40,062 nucleotides of DNA from Alphaproteobacteria bacterium (GCA_019748065.1 JAIEQB010000067.1:1-40062); one strand, 5' to 3'. Positions 15,282 to 25,957 are shown, counted from the stretch's first letter. The notes: a model not told the origin generated them from the letters alone. Translations and numbers: made by a program.

Positions 15282-16595
15282 TCAAGAAATTCTGGATGAT
15301 GCACTAACTGCACGTCTTTCACGCAGAATTTGGTTAATCTTTGTTTTCTTTGAATCACTGATTGTGTTCCCTCCTAGGTGGAGAGATTTTAATGATACGT
15401 TTATCTGTAATAATTCACGTAAAACATCTGCTCCTCTATCCGTAAGATTAGTCGATGAAAGATCAATTTCTGTCAGTGATCTATTTTCTTTTAATCCTTC
15501 CGCTAGAAAGATTAGTCCTTCATCACCTATCTTTGCACCAGGCGTAGCGAGCACTTTTAGTGTAGTGTTGTGCTTAAGACTGTCTCCAAGAATTTTAGTG
15601 TGAACGAGAGAAACAGGAAATCCAAAATACAAAACCCGTAAGCTCTTATTAATTTGAAGAGCTTCCAAAAAACTTGCAGTTGCTTCTTCCATAACTTGTT
15701 GCTCTGAGCCCGAATCTTTAGCTAAGCGTAATGCTAACTTTTCTAAAGAAAGAGATTCATGTTTTAATACATTAGCTAAGTTCATTAATAACGGAGCATC
15801 AAGAGAAATTGTTAAGTCTAGAGATTTTAAAGAAGGAGAATTAACAATAAAATAGGTGAGATTATCAACTTCGCTAGGAACTAAAGTTCTATAGTAGAAT
15901 GAAAGGTCAGCTGACTTAATGGATTTATTTTCCCTAATGCCCTCAATAGCTTTTGTTCCAAGCCTTCCATTGATACATACATTAAACGTTTCAAGTGAGT
16001 CTGTTTTTTGTATTCCTTCTGAAAGAATATCTTCTATTTCGTTATCTATAAATGAAAAAAAATTATAAGTGAGATCTTTAATGTCTCCTCTTATTAAGGC
16101 ATTACGAAGAAGTAAGGCCCCTAATAGACATTGGGTGCGTTCTTTTTCTCCCCATGCCCAAAAGGTGTTATTTTTTGAAATAATTTTAATGAAACTAGGA
16201 TTTTCTCTAGCTAGACCTACGGCACTCCGGAGTTCTTCTAAACTAAGCTCTTTACGAGAAAGATTTAGGGTAATTGAAAGCTCTTGTAGAGACGGAAGCA
16301 TAGTTAGTGCGGAAACATAATTTTCACCAAAAAAAGCTAAAAAGCGACTTGCAGGCCTAAGAGTCAGCTCAACTTCCTTTTTATCAAGCATAATTCTGCC
16401 TATGTTGTACCGAGGAAGACTTGCAATATAAGCATCTAATTTTTCTTGATCACCTTGAGCTGGGGATATTGCTTGCGAAGAGGAAGAAGAGGAAGTAACA
16501 ATCTTTTCTAGTTCTTCTTCTCCCATAGCCATTACGGGTGAGAAAAAAGAGAAAGTTGAGAAATATAAGAACATAAAGTAAGAAAATTTTTTCAT
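15282..16595 (-). CDS. Secreted leucine-rich-repeat protein (ribonuclease-inhibitor type)
   Basis: A 437-aa protein from ATG 16595 (MKKFSYFMF), chosen over an upstream ATG at 16658 because it gives a clean signal peptide ending VMA. MGEEELE and a Ser run follow. Residues from about 75 onward carry irregular leucine-rich repeats of the ~28-residue NLR/ribonuclease-inhibitor kind, clearest near the C-terminus (LTEIDLSSTNLTDRGADVL, LKSLHLGGNTISD). Such repeats bind proteins and in intracellular bacteria are common in effectors. It lies 121 bp downstream of the giant Rhs gene on the same strand, where an immunity gene would be expected, but the signal peptide and LRRs suggest an exported partner instead. 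Confidence 0.75.
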   Translation of the reverse strand: MKKFSYFMFLYFSTFSFFSPVMAMGEEELEKIVTSSSSSSQAISPAQGDQEKLDAYIASLPRYNIGRIMLDKKEVELTLRPASRFLAFFGENYVSALTMLPSLQELSITLNLSRKELSLEELRSAVGLARENPSFIKIISKNNTFWAWGEKERTQCLLGALLLRNALIRGDIKDLTYNFFSFIDNEIEDILSEGIQKTDSLETFNVCINGRLGTKAIEGIRENKSIKSADLSFYYRTLVPSEVDNLTYFIVNSPSLKSLDLTISLDAPLLMNLANVLKHESLSLEKLALRLAKDSGSEQQVMEEATASFLEALQINKSLRVLYFGFPVSLVHTKILGDSLKHNTTLKVLATPGAKIGDEGLIFLAEGLKENRSLTEIDLSSTNLTDRGADVLRELLQINVSLKSLHLGGNTISDSKKTKINQILRERRAVSASSRIS

Positions 16596-16716
16596 CGAAA
16601 TAAGCCTAAATTGTAATGACAAGTGTTTTACTTTAGCTCTTATTAAAATATTTATCAATCAATTTTTTAAGTCAATTGCAGAAAATATAGTTACTTCTTT
16701 TATATAATATGTTTTA

Positions 16717-19700
16717 TTAAAAAGGTGTTTTCAAGAAAAAAGTCAAAACTCTTTCTGTTCTTGTAAAGTTATCAATTTGGGCGGGAACTAGAGAAACCTT
16801 TATTCCTGCCTCTCTCAATCCTGTAAGAATCTGCATCCTTTGTGTAGGAGAATTAAGCCATGCGCCTGCGTCGTTATTAAAACCTCCCTGATCGTTAAAT
16901 CCTCTAAAACCATTCAATGTTTGCGAATTAAATCCGACGTCTGCACTACTCGCTCCTGTTTTTCGGAGAGTAAATCCTCTTAAATTAGGATAAGTAACTC
17001 TGCTTCCAGCAGCAGTTTGCCTAGTTGGCGCACGTTCTCCAGCAGGCCAATTTTCATAAGGACCATAATTAGCAGCTGCTTGTTGGGCGTGAGAGGGTCC
17101 CCATTCTCCTTGATCTGGATTTTCCGTAAAGTACCCAAGATTCATTTCATCAGTTCCTACGTGCAAAATTCCTACAGCTCCTCCTTGATGTCGAGGACCT
17201 CCCAACGCATTCTCTTCGGCTAAGTTATATACGGGCATCTCTCCAAAATGGTTCCTAGATGCTGCATTTAAAGCTGCTCCTCCTCTAAGTTGTTTAAAGA
17301 ATCCTGCAAGTCCTCCAAGCCCTCCTCCTATAGCCCCCCCTACAGCTCCGGCTATAGCCGCATTTCCTAAGCCTGAATTAAGTGGAGCTCCGCTTATTCC
17401 GTTATAAGCAAGCGTACCTAAAACATTGACAGCTGAATCGCCTGCAGCTCCAGTAACAGCTCCTGCTACAAAGCTAATAGTACCTCGCGCTGCAAGATTT
17501 TCAACTGTACTAGCCGCAGCACTAGCAGCGGCTCCTCCGCCCATGCCTAAACCTCCACTAACAAGCCCTGAAACACTTCCTATCGCTACATTGATTCCCC
17601 AATCTTTAACATTCCAGTTATTAAGATGAGTCCCACTATAAAATGCACTTGACGTTCCTCCCCCTATAAAGGCTCCTGCTGTAAGGGCCCCTCCAATAGC
17701 AACAGGAGCTGCAGCTCCTACCGTAAAGATGGTTAGTGCTATTCCTCCTATAACTGTAAGTATTCCAAGTCCAATATTGAGTCCTGCCTGCCATGCCATA
17801 TTTCCTGAAGGGTCTGTAAATAAAATGGGATTGTTTGTACAATATATGTAGGGACTTGCCCCTTGCCCCGCTGCATCTGTAGAAAAGAATCTTCCTATTT
17901 GGGAATCATAAAAACGAGCTTTGTAGTTATATAATTTGGTTTCTTCATCCCACTCTTGAGAAGTATAAAAGTAAGACATTAACTTTATTAGCTCTTGCGG
18001 ATCATCCATAAATCCACCAAAAGGCAAATAAGTATACGCAGCCTCAATAACTCCCTCTTCGTTAAGAAGAATACGACTGGATCCCTGACGATCAGGCAAA
18101 ATAAGGTAAAACTTATTATCTCTTATAAAACCTATTTTCCCATTTTGCCCATAAACATAAAGAACGTCATATTGAGGTAAGCCGATTTGAGTAATTTTCT
18201 CCATAAGAGGGTTTGCATTAAGCCCATGTAAATAAAGTTTGGAAAGAGCTGTGCTTGATTTAAGAATCCGTTGATTACGACCATTATATTCAAATTTTAC
18301 TTCTTCTGTCGTTATTGTAATTATGTCTTCTTTGCCACTTGCCCGATTATAGAGAATGGAATCAATCCCTTTCTCTTTTGCTGCTGTCGTGGCCCCTATC
18401 AAATTGTAATCATAATCTTTTGACTCATCTCCTATTGTATTCTTGATTTCATCTGTTCCTGGATTGTAGATATAATTTCGTTGAACATCTCCTGTTTTAA
18501 AAGCAAGAAAGTTTCCATTACTATCATAAGTAATAGGATCACTATTTATCCCTATACTCCATCTTGGATTGATCTGCTCGTTTGTCCTATTTTCAGCTAC
18601 AGTTAAGCGCCCTAAGGAGTCGTAAGTATAACGATAAGCATAAGAAGGAGTTACATTTATTGGCGTTGTTTTTAAAAGCTGAAACCGCTCTTCAGCAATA
18701 AGACCTGTATAGTAACCAAGGTTTCCATTCGCATCTTTAGTATAATACATTTCTTGTGAATAGTAACTATCAGCAACCTTTTTGAGCCAACCAGGAGAAA
18801 TATATTCGAATGTCCTTTCTACTTTTGCGGGAAGAGCATTGACGAGTGTTTCTGTTTTCAGGCTTCCATCTGCATTATAAACATAAGAAGCATATTCTAT
18901 GTCGTTCGTTGGGCTATAAATAGATTGTAAGATTCCCCCCTGATTATATATATAACTATACTCTGTTAAGGAGGTATCTACCGAGGTTGATGGATAAGTT
19001 ACATGAACAAGCTTGCTTTTGTTATTGTATCTATAAGAGGTTGTGTAGGAAGTGTTATCCTTGAAAATCTCAAGTGTCTGCTTTATAATGTTTCCAGAAA
19101 TATTGTAATCAAAGGCTTGCTGATTTGAAGCCTCATTTGATTCTAAATCTCCATGGACGATAACTGAGATAAGACGGGACATAAGATAGGGATTAGAACC
19201 ATCTCCATCATAAGTAAGCTTTCTCCCCCATGTTGAAGGTGTAGAAGGCCAGGAAGGATCATGTTTCGCATACTCATGTAGTTGTAAGCGATCCCATATT
19301 CCCTCAATAATACCATCTTCAATAAGACGTCCTATTTCATCATACTTAGAATAACTATAATATCCTTTATCACGCCCTTCCGCATTCTGAGAAAATCTTA
19401 CAGCTCCTGAAAGATCATAAATAGTTTCAACCTTGCCTCCATCAGGTCCTTCACTGCTTATAATACAAGAAAGCATATCTAAATCCGTTGTGACTTGCCA
19501 TTTTTCTTGATAGTCTGGATTAGGAGGATCGTAATAGTTAGGAAGAAGAGTTAATGTTTTTTTACCAACATTCGAATACACTCCCTGATAAGAAGTCATA
19601 TTATATTTTTTCTCTTCTTTATCTATAAGTATTCCCTGTCCGATAAGATTTTTGCTCTGGTCCGTCAAACTTAAAGAGAGATTTCCATCAGAGTTGATGG

Positions 19701-22700
19701 TTTGAGTGGTAAAATATTGACCTTCTGGCAGCCAGTCCATGAAGCTGTCTATCTTTCTATTAGCAAAATAGGAAATCTTCGTTGTATGTCTCTCTTCAGG
19801 GGTTGTTGTACTCAGATTTACAATGGCGAAATCTTTTCCTGGAATTCCTTTTTCAATAACCCGGCCTAAAGGAGAAGATTCATAACGGGAGCGAGAATAA
19901 GGATATCCCTCATCATTAGAAGAGCCTCCTCCTCCAGGAGCATAGTATTGACTTACTTCACCACTCATAACTCCTGTATCCCAGTTAAGGGAAGTTACGA
20001 AATCAGATCGATAGGAAAGAAGGGGATTATTCTCTGTAGGAGCAAGTTTGGCAGATTTTGTTGAGATAGCTGCGCGCCCTAAATTATCGTAAACAGTTTG
20101 ATTAATAACACTTTCTTCTTCGAATAATAGCTGAGATTGACGCTCCTTATTTGCCCCATCAGAGTAACTGAGGGAAAGCTGAAACTCATTTGTTACAATA
20201 ATACGAGAAAAATCTACCGTATTTTCAGCCAATAATCCAAAATTTCCTTCAAGATTCTCTTCTAAAATTGTTGAAAATATTATTTCTCCGTTTGCAAAGA
20301 ACAAAACAACCTTATCGTAAATAGCCAATAGCCATTCTCGTTGCATACTTTGTTGTTCAGCAGATTCAATAACCGTTTGGCCTATTTCCAATCGCCACTG
20401 ATTTGTTGCAGGATTCCATTGGACGCTTGCATTTTCTCCAATAAGAATGCCTAAAGGCTTGGTTATACTTTCTCGAGGATTAGCAATAACATAAACTGCA
20501 TATTTTTGGTCAATAAGAGGATTTGTAAGATAAATTTTTCCTGTATTCTGCCCCGAATGAAGGAGAGTTCCTTCATCAACAAACCATTGATTTTCCTCTT
20601 CTGTCGTCCAATGAAGCGAATAGCCGCCATCCCTCCTAAAGTCACTATAAAATCCTTTCTCCATACCAGATAACGTAATGAGAGCATTGGGGAAAGCTGT
20701 TGAGAAGGTGTTATTTTTCTGTCGAGAGTAATATTGAAGGGTAATTCCATTCACATTTTCATCAGGCCCGATGGTAGCAACTGGCAATTGAAAATTATCA
20801 TAGACATTTCGTGAAGTTTCTTTATTCGGTCCCACTGAAGCTGTTAAGAGACCATAAGAGCTATTATAAATGCTTGCTGAGAAATCTCCTAAGAAGGGGG
20901 AAAATCTCAAGTTATCTAAGAAAACATCTGCGCTCGTTTTGTTATAAAGACTCATCGTGATCTCTATGATTCCGTCTTGTACGTATGGCTTGAGATCAAT
21001 CGCTTGAGTAATGTAACTCCATTCTTCTGCTGTATTTTCAAAGGGAAGAAAGGTTTTGAAGATTTCCTCTCCATTTTGAGTCAACGCAATTTTACATCCA
21101 GCCTCTTCTCTATTTTGTGAGAAATCTTTTACGGTCTTATACCAGAAGGTAAAAAGATACTTTGTGTCTTGAGTTATGGGAGTAAATTTTTTCTCAAGAG
21201 CATTATACCCTGTGGTTGATACTGATAATTTCAGACTCTTTTTACCCGTGTGTGCCGTTGAAGAATCTATATAAAGGCTCCAAGGTTCATGTGAAGGCAT
21301 CATATTCCATCCACGGCCTTCCTCGTAGGCTTCAAAACCAAGATAATCAGCTTCATCATCCAAAATCTTTGCATTAGAAAAACTGGCGATAAGGAACTTA
21401 AAATCTTTATCATAAAGGCTAGAGGCGTATTTATTCATGATATCTTGAACTTCAAGACTCAGTCCGTGGTTTGATCTTGCCGTAATAGCGGATCCTCTTT
21501 GCCAATCAGATCCTGGAATTTGATCTTCGTTCCAAGCTGTGAAACTTGGCTCCCTATCGCCTCCTAACCACTGATAATTGTCACTGATGGCAAGAATAGA
21601 AAGAGGAGGAGCTCCCTCTTCTATAATTCTCTCCCAAGATTTTAGCCTCGTGACGTAATAATTAGAAATAGCTATATCTTGATTTTCTTGGACCTGTATC
21701 TTATTGGATACGACAGTTGAAAGTATATTAAGGGCCCCTAAAAGAGGATATTTTTGGTATCCATAGATGGTTTCTTGAGTCCACAGCTCTAATTGTCCCC
21801 TTGAATTGTAGTTTGTAGTTTCTTGAAGGATGACTTGTCCGGAGAAAAGATCGTAAGAAGTTGTTGCAAGAGTTTGAACGCCTTGCAGTGTATTAGTTGC
21901 CCGGTTTAAAAGCGTGTAATAGCCTCGAATAGGAATAACCTCACCTTTTTGGTTAAGTTTTTCTATCTTAACGAACCAATCATTTTTTTGAGAGGTGACA
22001 AGGTTATCAGAAGCATCATAGGTATTTTGAGATTCAATAAAACCGTCTAACACACTATAGTGTTGTTGACTATTATTAAACTCACTAACCTCTGGATAAT
22101 GAATTCCCTCTGTATCCCCAGGCAACCCATTTATATAAACGATTTTCGTATATCCATCTTGGCTTTCTGATTTATCCTTACACCCTGCATAGGTTCGTAC
22201 CGTATAGTATTTTACCACTTTACCGCTTGGATCGCATGAAGCTGTTGCTAAATCATAGTCATAGCAAGTATAGGTTTTATCAAATCCATCATCGACTTCT
22301 ATCGTAATAACGGAATAGTCGGTAACCATCCCTTTAACGGCGGCATTAAGACACCGTCGAAGCGTAATAAACTCGGCTTGATTCCACTCCGCATCTATAG
22401 GACCATAAGTAGCTAAAACATCCGCCCCTACAGGAATTTTTCCATTAAGATTAGCTTTGAGGTAGCCTTTAGAATCATAAATTTGGAAAATTTTCTCTTC
22501 AAATGTTTCAATATTTTTTATATTACCATTTTCCAGATTGAGAACTTTAGTAGATGTAGGGATAAGTTCTCCATCTTTATTCTCAAGCTGTAGATAACTA
22601 AAGAATTGAGGAGACTGGTTATACATTGTGGTCGTGTTAACAATTTCATCCACGGGTATTTCATAAATGGGTCTTTGTGTTGATGAAACCCAATTCGTTG

Positions 22701-25203
22701 AGGAACCACGATAGTATATTTTTTTTCCCACTGAGATAAAATCAGTTGATGTCGTTGGGAAATAAGAAGAAGTTCTTCTGTCAAAAGGTTCTGTATTTTC
22801 AAGCTGTATAGGTTGGTTCTCCCACAGAAGGGTGTCTACATTAGGGTCATAAACAGCCAATAAGCTTATAACTTGAGCGTTTGAATCTTCTGTAACTAAA
22901 GCTAATCCCCCTACGTAAGAAAACCAAAAAAGATTACCTGACTTAATAGGAATCTCAAGTTCAATCTTTTTTTGCTGCCATTCTTTTCCATTAAATCGAA
23001 ATAAATAAGGACCACTACCAATAAAGCTATTATCGACAAGAGCAGGAATAAATTGTATAGATTGATCAGCTTTAAGATCTGGTTTTTTAAAACTTGAAGT
23101 AAATTGATAATTTTCATCCCAATGGAAAATCTGAATCTCATATTCATAGAAAGAAGAAGCAATTGAAGTCACATAGGTAGCAACAGCAAAGGTCTCTCCT
23201 AAAGACCAAAAAAAGTTTTCTCCTGAAATCTGAATATCATTAGGATGACTTGTCCCCCCTTCAAACCAATCTCCAAGATTATTTAGGTAAAATATTTTGA
23301 GGATGTTGCCTTTTTCATTAGGACTATGGCTTAGAATGATGTAATAACGAGCACTTGTGGCAAGATAATACTCCCTGTTATCGGAGGTATTAAAAACGTC
23401 CGGAAGATAAAAACTTTCCTTCTTCCAGGGATTACCACTTGACCCTAGGCGATATCTCCAATCCCAGGTATAGCGATCGAGTTGACTTTTATCTGTATTC
23501 AGAATCGCAAAAAAACCATTTCCACCATAAATTTTTACCCTTGTGTAGTCATAAGAATAAGTTATGGCTTGGTCATTGATGATCCATTGGCCTAAACTGT
23601 TTTCCAATTTATGTAAAAGAAAGAGATTGGTTATATTTTCTCTCGTATTTGTATAATAAAGGGCAAAAGAATCGTTTAATGGTAGGACAGTTAGGCTATC
23701 TAAAATAAGGTCTACTTTAATGTTTAAAATTTCACTCGTCCATTTATACCAGTAACCCAACCAAGTATAAACAGAAACCCGCAAGGCGTAGGTTTCCTCA
23801 TTGTACCATGCGACAACAGCGTAGTCTGAACCATACCAGATGCGAGGAACCCAACCCGCTAAATTTTCATCAATAGGTCTATGAATGGCAATGCTTTTGT
23901 GACAAAGAGGAAGATCCTCTCTTCTATAGGTATAAGTGGATATTCCTCCTTGAGGGTTAGTAATAGACCTAAGGGCTCCTGGGTTGGGGTCTGTATTTTC
24001 AAAATAGTAATCAAATTGAACTCCAGGTAAAGATTCTCCCTCTGCATTTTCTTGGATAATACCAGTTAAAAATCGTTTGGAAGTTTCACGATATAAAGGT
24101 TCTCCTTCATTTTTTCCTGTTACGTTTTTAAGCTCACTTAAAAACTGAAAAGCGAATAAAAGAGTATTATCGGAACTTTTAACTTCAATTCTGTCCAAAT
24201 ATTTTGTTTCATAACGATCCTGGTAAGAATTGGGCTCATTATTGGGAATAGTTTTATGGGGATCCATAAATTCCCCCTCTTCTTTTTCCTTATAATGAAA
24301 AAGTACTTTTCTTTTAAAAACATCAATAATTGAAGAAATATAACAAGCCTTTGTATAGGATTGCCCCCTTTCATTTCCAACGCTTTGTTCAACTGCGTCA
24401 TAAATGTAATCAACCTTATCTCCCCAAGAGTTAAAATGACTTGAGAGATTCCAAGCAACAGGATATTGCTCTTGTCCTTCAATAAGGCTGCTACTTCCAA
24501 TCCAATTTCCCCACTTTACTCCCCATTGAAGGGTATTATTCATTTTTGTTTTTAGTCCTCCATAAGTAGAAACGAGTCCACTCTCTTTAACAATGACCCA
24601 TTTTTCATAATCCGAATAATAGCGAATTTTCCAAAATTGATAATTTTGAAGCTCAAAACCTTGACCACCTGCACTTACCTCTAAAGAATTTTCGAAGGAG
24701 TTAACAATAAAAACAGTTTCATAATCATCATCCTTAATTATCCAAGGACCATTTTCTCCTCCACTAATTCGACAATTTTCTGAAAGAGGGACGGAATTAA
24801 GAGCAAATTGTTCTCTTAATTCGTATGTAATCCTCCCCTGTTGAAGAGATGTTTTAAATTCAAGCCCCATGTTAAAGAGAATCCATGCTTCATCAGAAGC
24901 ATTTAAAAGAGATGAGCTTCCTGCACTAACAAGTGCATATCTTCTTTCAACAAGAGAAGGTTCAACTAATTGAATACGTTCATAAGATAATGACCACCCT
25001 AATCCTATGATTCCCGTAGGAGCTTCTAAATTCCAAAGAAAGGCCGAATCATGAATATTACTTTGATAGGCAAGGTTTACTGTTACATCTAAATTACTTC
25101 GAGAAGGAAGAGAAATAAGGGTTAATCCCGTGTTCACATCTCCTCGAAACATATTAACATTATTGCCACCAAATTGGAATAAACGTACCTCAGGTGTTGA
25201 CAT
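16717..25203 (-). CDS. Giant SpvB/Rhs-repeat (Tc toxin B/C-like) protein with C-terminal toxin-like tail
   Basis: 2828 aa with no signal peptide. The N-terminus (MFRGDVNTGLTLISLPSRS, then GIIGLGWSLSYERIQL) matches the SpvB/TcB opening. Residues about 440-900 are rich in Trp/Tyr blades like the TcB beta-propeller. About 1285-1435 looks like a jelly-roll carbohydrate-binding module, and about 1525-1675 is a second beta-sandwich. YD repeats (YDNLGR, YDEIGRL, YTYDSLGRLTV) run from about 1690 to 2440. The core closes with ARFYDSQIGRFFSTDAAG and DPSG (2464-2467). A 361-aa tail follows, first Gly/Ala-rich and hydrophobic, then a polar ~190-residue end that I do not recognise. It appears to be a one-chain TcB-TcC cocoon with a cargo, last gene of a four-gene operon. 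Confidence 0.88.
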   Translation of the reverse strand: MSTPEVRLFQFGGNNVNMFRGDVNTGLTLISLPSRSNLDVTVNLAYQSNIHDSAFLWNLEAPTGIIGLGWSLSYERIQLVEPSLVERRYALVSAGSSSLLNASDEAWILFNMGLEFKTSLQQGRITYELREQFALNSVPLSENCRISGGENGPWIIKDDDYETVFIVNSFENSLEVSAGGQGFELQNYQFWKIRYYSDYEKWVIVKESGLVSTYGGLKTKMNNTLQWGVKWGNWIGSSSLIEGQEQYPVAWNLSSHFNSWGDKVDYIYDAVEQSVGNERGQSYTKACYISSIIDVFKRKVLFHYKEKEEGEFMDPHKTIPNNEPNSYQDRYETKYLDRIEVKSSDNTLLFAFQFLSELKNVTGKNEGEPLYRETSKRFLTGIIQENAEGESLPGVQFDYYFENTDPNPGALRSITNPQGGISTYTYRREDLPLCHKSIAIHRPIDENLAGWVPRIWYGSDYAVVAWYNEETYALRVSVYTWLGYWYKWTSEILNIKVDLILDSLTVLPLNDSFALYYTNTRENITNLFLLHKLENSLGQWIINDQAITYSYDYTRVKIYGGNGFFAILNTDKSQLDRYTWDWRYRLGSSGNPWKKESFYLPDVFNTSDNREYYLATSARYYIILSHSPNEKGNILKIFYLNNLGDWFEGGTSHPNDIQISGENFFWSLGETFAVATYVTSIASSFYEYEIQIFHWDENYQFTSSFKKPDLKADQSIQFIPALVDNSFIGSGPYLFRFNGKEWQQKKIELEIPIKSGNLFWFSYVGGLALVTEDSNAQVISLLAVYDPNVDTLLWENQPIQLENTEPFDRRTSSYFPTTSTDFISVGKKIYYRGSSTNWVSSTQRPIYEIPVDEIVNTTTMYNQSPQFFSYLQLENKDGELIPTSTKVLNLENGNIKNIETFEEKIFQIYDSKGYLKANLNGKIPVGADVLATYGPIDAEWNQAEFITLRRCLNAAVKGMVTDYSVITIEVDDGFDKTYTCYDYDLATASCDPSGKVVKYYTVRTYAGCKDKSESQDGYTKIVYINGLPGDTEGIHYPEVSEFNNSQQHYSVLDGFIESQNTYDASDNLVTSQKNDWFVKIEKLNQKGEVIPIRGYYTLLNRATNTLQGVQTLATTSYDLFSGQVILQETTNYNSRGQLELWTQETIYGYQKYPLLGALNILSTVVSNKIQVQENQDIAISNYYVTRLKSWERIIEEGAPPLSILAISDNYQWLGGDREPSFTAWNEDQIPGSDWQRGSAITARSNHGLSLEVQDIMNKYASSLYDKDFKFLIASFSNAKILDDEADYLGFEAYEEGRGWNMMPSHEPWSLYIDSSTAHTGKKSLKLSVSTTGYNALEKKFTPITQDTKYLFTFWYKTVKDFSQNREEAGCKIALTQNGEEIFKTFLPFENTAEEWSYITQAIDLKPYVQDGIIEITMSLYNKTSADVFLDNLRFSPFLGDFSASIYNSSYGLLTASVGPNKETSRNVYDNFQLPVATIGPDENVNGITLQYYSRQKNNTFSTAFPNALITLSGMEKGFYSDFRRDGGYSLHWTTEEENQWFVDEGTLLHSGQNTGKIYLTNPLIDQKYAVYVIANPRESITKPLGILIGENASVQWNPATNQWRLEIGQTVIESAEQQSMQREWLLAIYDKVVLFFANGEIIFSTILEENLEGNFGLLAENTVDFSRIIVTNEFQLSLSYSDGANKERQSQLLFEEESVINQTVYDNLGRAAISTKSAKLAPTENNPLLSYRSDFVTSLNWDTGVMSGEVSQYYAPGGGGSSNDEGYPYSRSRYESSPLGRVIEKGIPGKDFAIVNLSTTTPEERHTTKISYFANRKIDSFMDWLPEGQYFTTQTINSDGNLSLSLTDQSKNLIGQGILIDKEEKKYNMTSYQGVYSNVGKKTLTLLPNYYDPPNPDYQEKWQVTTDLDMLSCIISSEGPDGGKVETIYDLSGAVRFSQNAEGRDKGYYSYSKYDEIGRLIEDGIIEGIWDRLQLHEYAKHDPSWPSTPSTWGRKLTYDGDGSNPYLMSRLISVIVHGDLESNEASNQQAFDYNISGNIIKQTLEIFKDNTSYTTSYRYNNKSKLVHVTYPSTSVDTSLTEYSYIYNQGGILQSIYSPTNDIEYASYVYNADGSLKTETLVNALPAKVERTFEYISPGWLKKVADSYYSQEMYYTKDANGNLGYYTGLIAEERFQLLKTTPINVTPSYAYRYTYDSLGRLTVAENRTNEQINPRWSIGINSDPITYDSNGNFLAFKTGDVQRNYIYNPGTDEIKNTIGDESKDYDYNLIGATTAAKEKGIDSILYNRASGKEDIITITTEEVKFEYNGRNQRILKSSTALSKLYLHGLNANPLMEKITQIGLPQYDVLYVYGQNGKIGFIRDNKFYLILPDRQGSSRILLNEEGVIEAAYTYLPFGGFMDDPQELIKLMSYFYTSQEWDEETKLYNYKARFYDSQIGRFFSTDAAGQGASPYIYCTNNPILFTDPSGNMAWQAGLNIGLGILTVIGGIALTIFTVGAAAPVAIGGALTAGAFIGGGTSSAFYSGTHLNNWNVKDWGINVAIGSVSGLVSGGLGMGGGAAASAAASTVENLAARGTISFVAGAVTGAAGDSAVNVLGTLAYNGISGAPLNSGLGNAAIAGAVGGAIGGGLGGLAGFFKQLRGGAALNAASRNHFGEMPVYNLAEENALGGPRHQGGAVGILHVGTDEMNLGYFTENPDQGEWGPSHAQQAAANYGPYENWPAGERAPTRQTAAGSRVTYPNLRGFTLRKTGASSADVGFNSQTLNGFRGFNDQGGFNNDAGAWLNSPTQRMQILTGLREAGIKVSLVPAQIDNFTRTERVLTFFLKTPF

Positions 25204-25291
25204 GAAATTGCCTTTCTTATCAAATCAGAAAAAATTAATTATTATAAGAAATGAATATTTTAATTTTTATCTATATATTCATACTTACTAT

Positions 25292-25588
25292 CTAAGATTT
25301 CAAATCGACAACAGCAACAACATCGACAAGTCCGCTACCAACATTTTTGCTGTTATCTTTTAATGTCAATTTTACTTCTGCAGTTAAGATTGTTCTGTCA
25401 GTACTTAAGGAGACATTGTTAATTTCTACTCCTAATGATCTTACCTTATGATCCGTATCATTATCATACCGCATATCAAATCCCTGAAGAACTACACCGT
25501 AATCATTAATGATATTGTTAAAACTAAAGTGACACTGAAGTGTTTGAGAAGAATCAAAGTATAAAGTTTGAGATTGAATTGCTAGCAT
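25292..25588 (-). CDS. Small paralogue 3 of the Rhs operon
   Basis: 98 aa, 88 bp upstream of the Rhs start, with AAAGGGA before ATG 25588. No signal peptide; predicted mostly beta. It shares with the two following genes a central VVLQGFDMRYDNDTDH and a C-terminal KDNSKNVGSGLVDVVAVVD. The general pattern (LQGF-x3-Y-x3/4-DH ... D-x-SKN-x2-S) recalls H-type-lectin-like beta-sandwiches, but I cannot assign a family. Tandem placement and spacing indicate co-transcription with the giant Rhs gene. Confidence 0.72.
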   Translation of the reverse strand: MLAIQSQTLYFDSSQTLQCHFSFNNIINDYGVVLQGFDMRYDNDTDHKVRSLGVEINNVSLSTDRTILTAEVKLTLKDNSKNVGSGLVDVVAVVDLKS

Positions 25589-25605
25589 AGTGCATCCCTT
25601 TCTTG

Positions 25606-25908
25606 TTATTCATCAACGTCTACGATTATTAAGACATTTATATTTGCAGATCCTGCATTTTTACTATCATCTCTAAGATGAAATTCAATATCGTAGGTAA
25701 TATCAGAGGCTCCATCCAAAGCTTTTACATTTAAAATTCTTACCATATATCGTTTTATCCAGTGATCTTTATCAGAGTATTTAGCAGATATACCTTGTAA
25801 AACGACAGTTCCCTGTCCTTTACGGATACGGCCACCTACATTCACTCGCTTTGAAACAATTCCGGGTTTACTAAAATTCTGTGAATCTTTGATAAGTTTA
25901 AGAGTCAT
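25606..25908 (-). CDS. Small paralogue 2 of the Rhs operon
   Basis: 100 aa, starting after AAGGA, 17 bp from the next gene. The shared core is VVLQGISAKYSDKDHWIKR and RDDSKNAGSANINVLIIVD; the first ~30 residues are unrelated to its paralogues and basic (SKRVNVGGRIRKG). Conserved Asp, Ser-Lys-Asn and hydrophobic beta strands suggest one fold with different binding surfaces. No signal peptide or membrane segment. Function unknown; possibilities are adaptor, lectin or chaperone for the Rhs protein. Confidence 0.72.
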   Translation of the reverse strand: MTLKLIKDSQNFSKPGIVSKRVNVGGRIRKGQGTVVLQGISAKYSDKDHWIKRYMVRILNVKALDGASDITYDIEFHLRDDSKNAGSANINVLIIVDVDE

Positions 25909-25957
25909 TGTTTATTTCCTTATCTTTTGATGTATCGTAAAAATATAATTTATTGTC

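Noticed and set aside
17017-24500. Several 60-120-codon ORFs in other frames inside the Rhs gene
   Set aside because: All are inside a single continuous 2828-codon frame with clear homology and lack start signals of their own.
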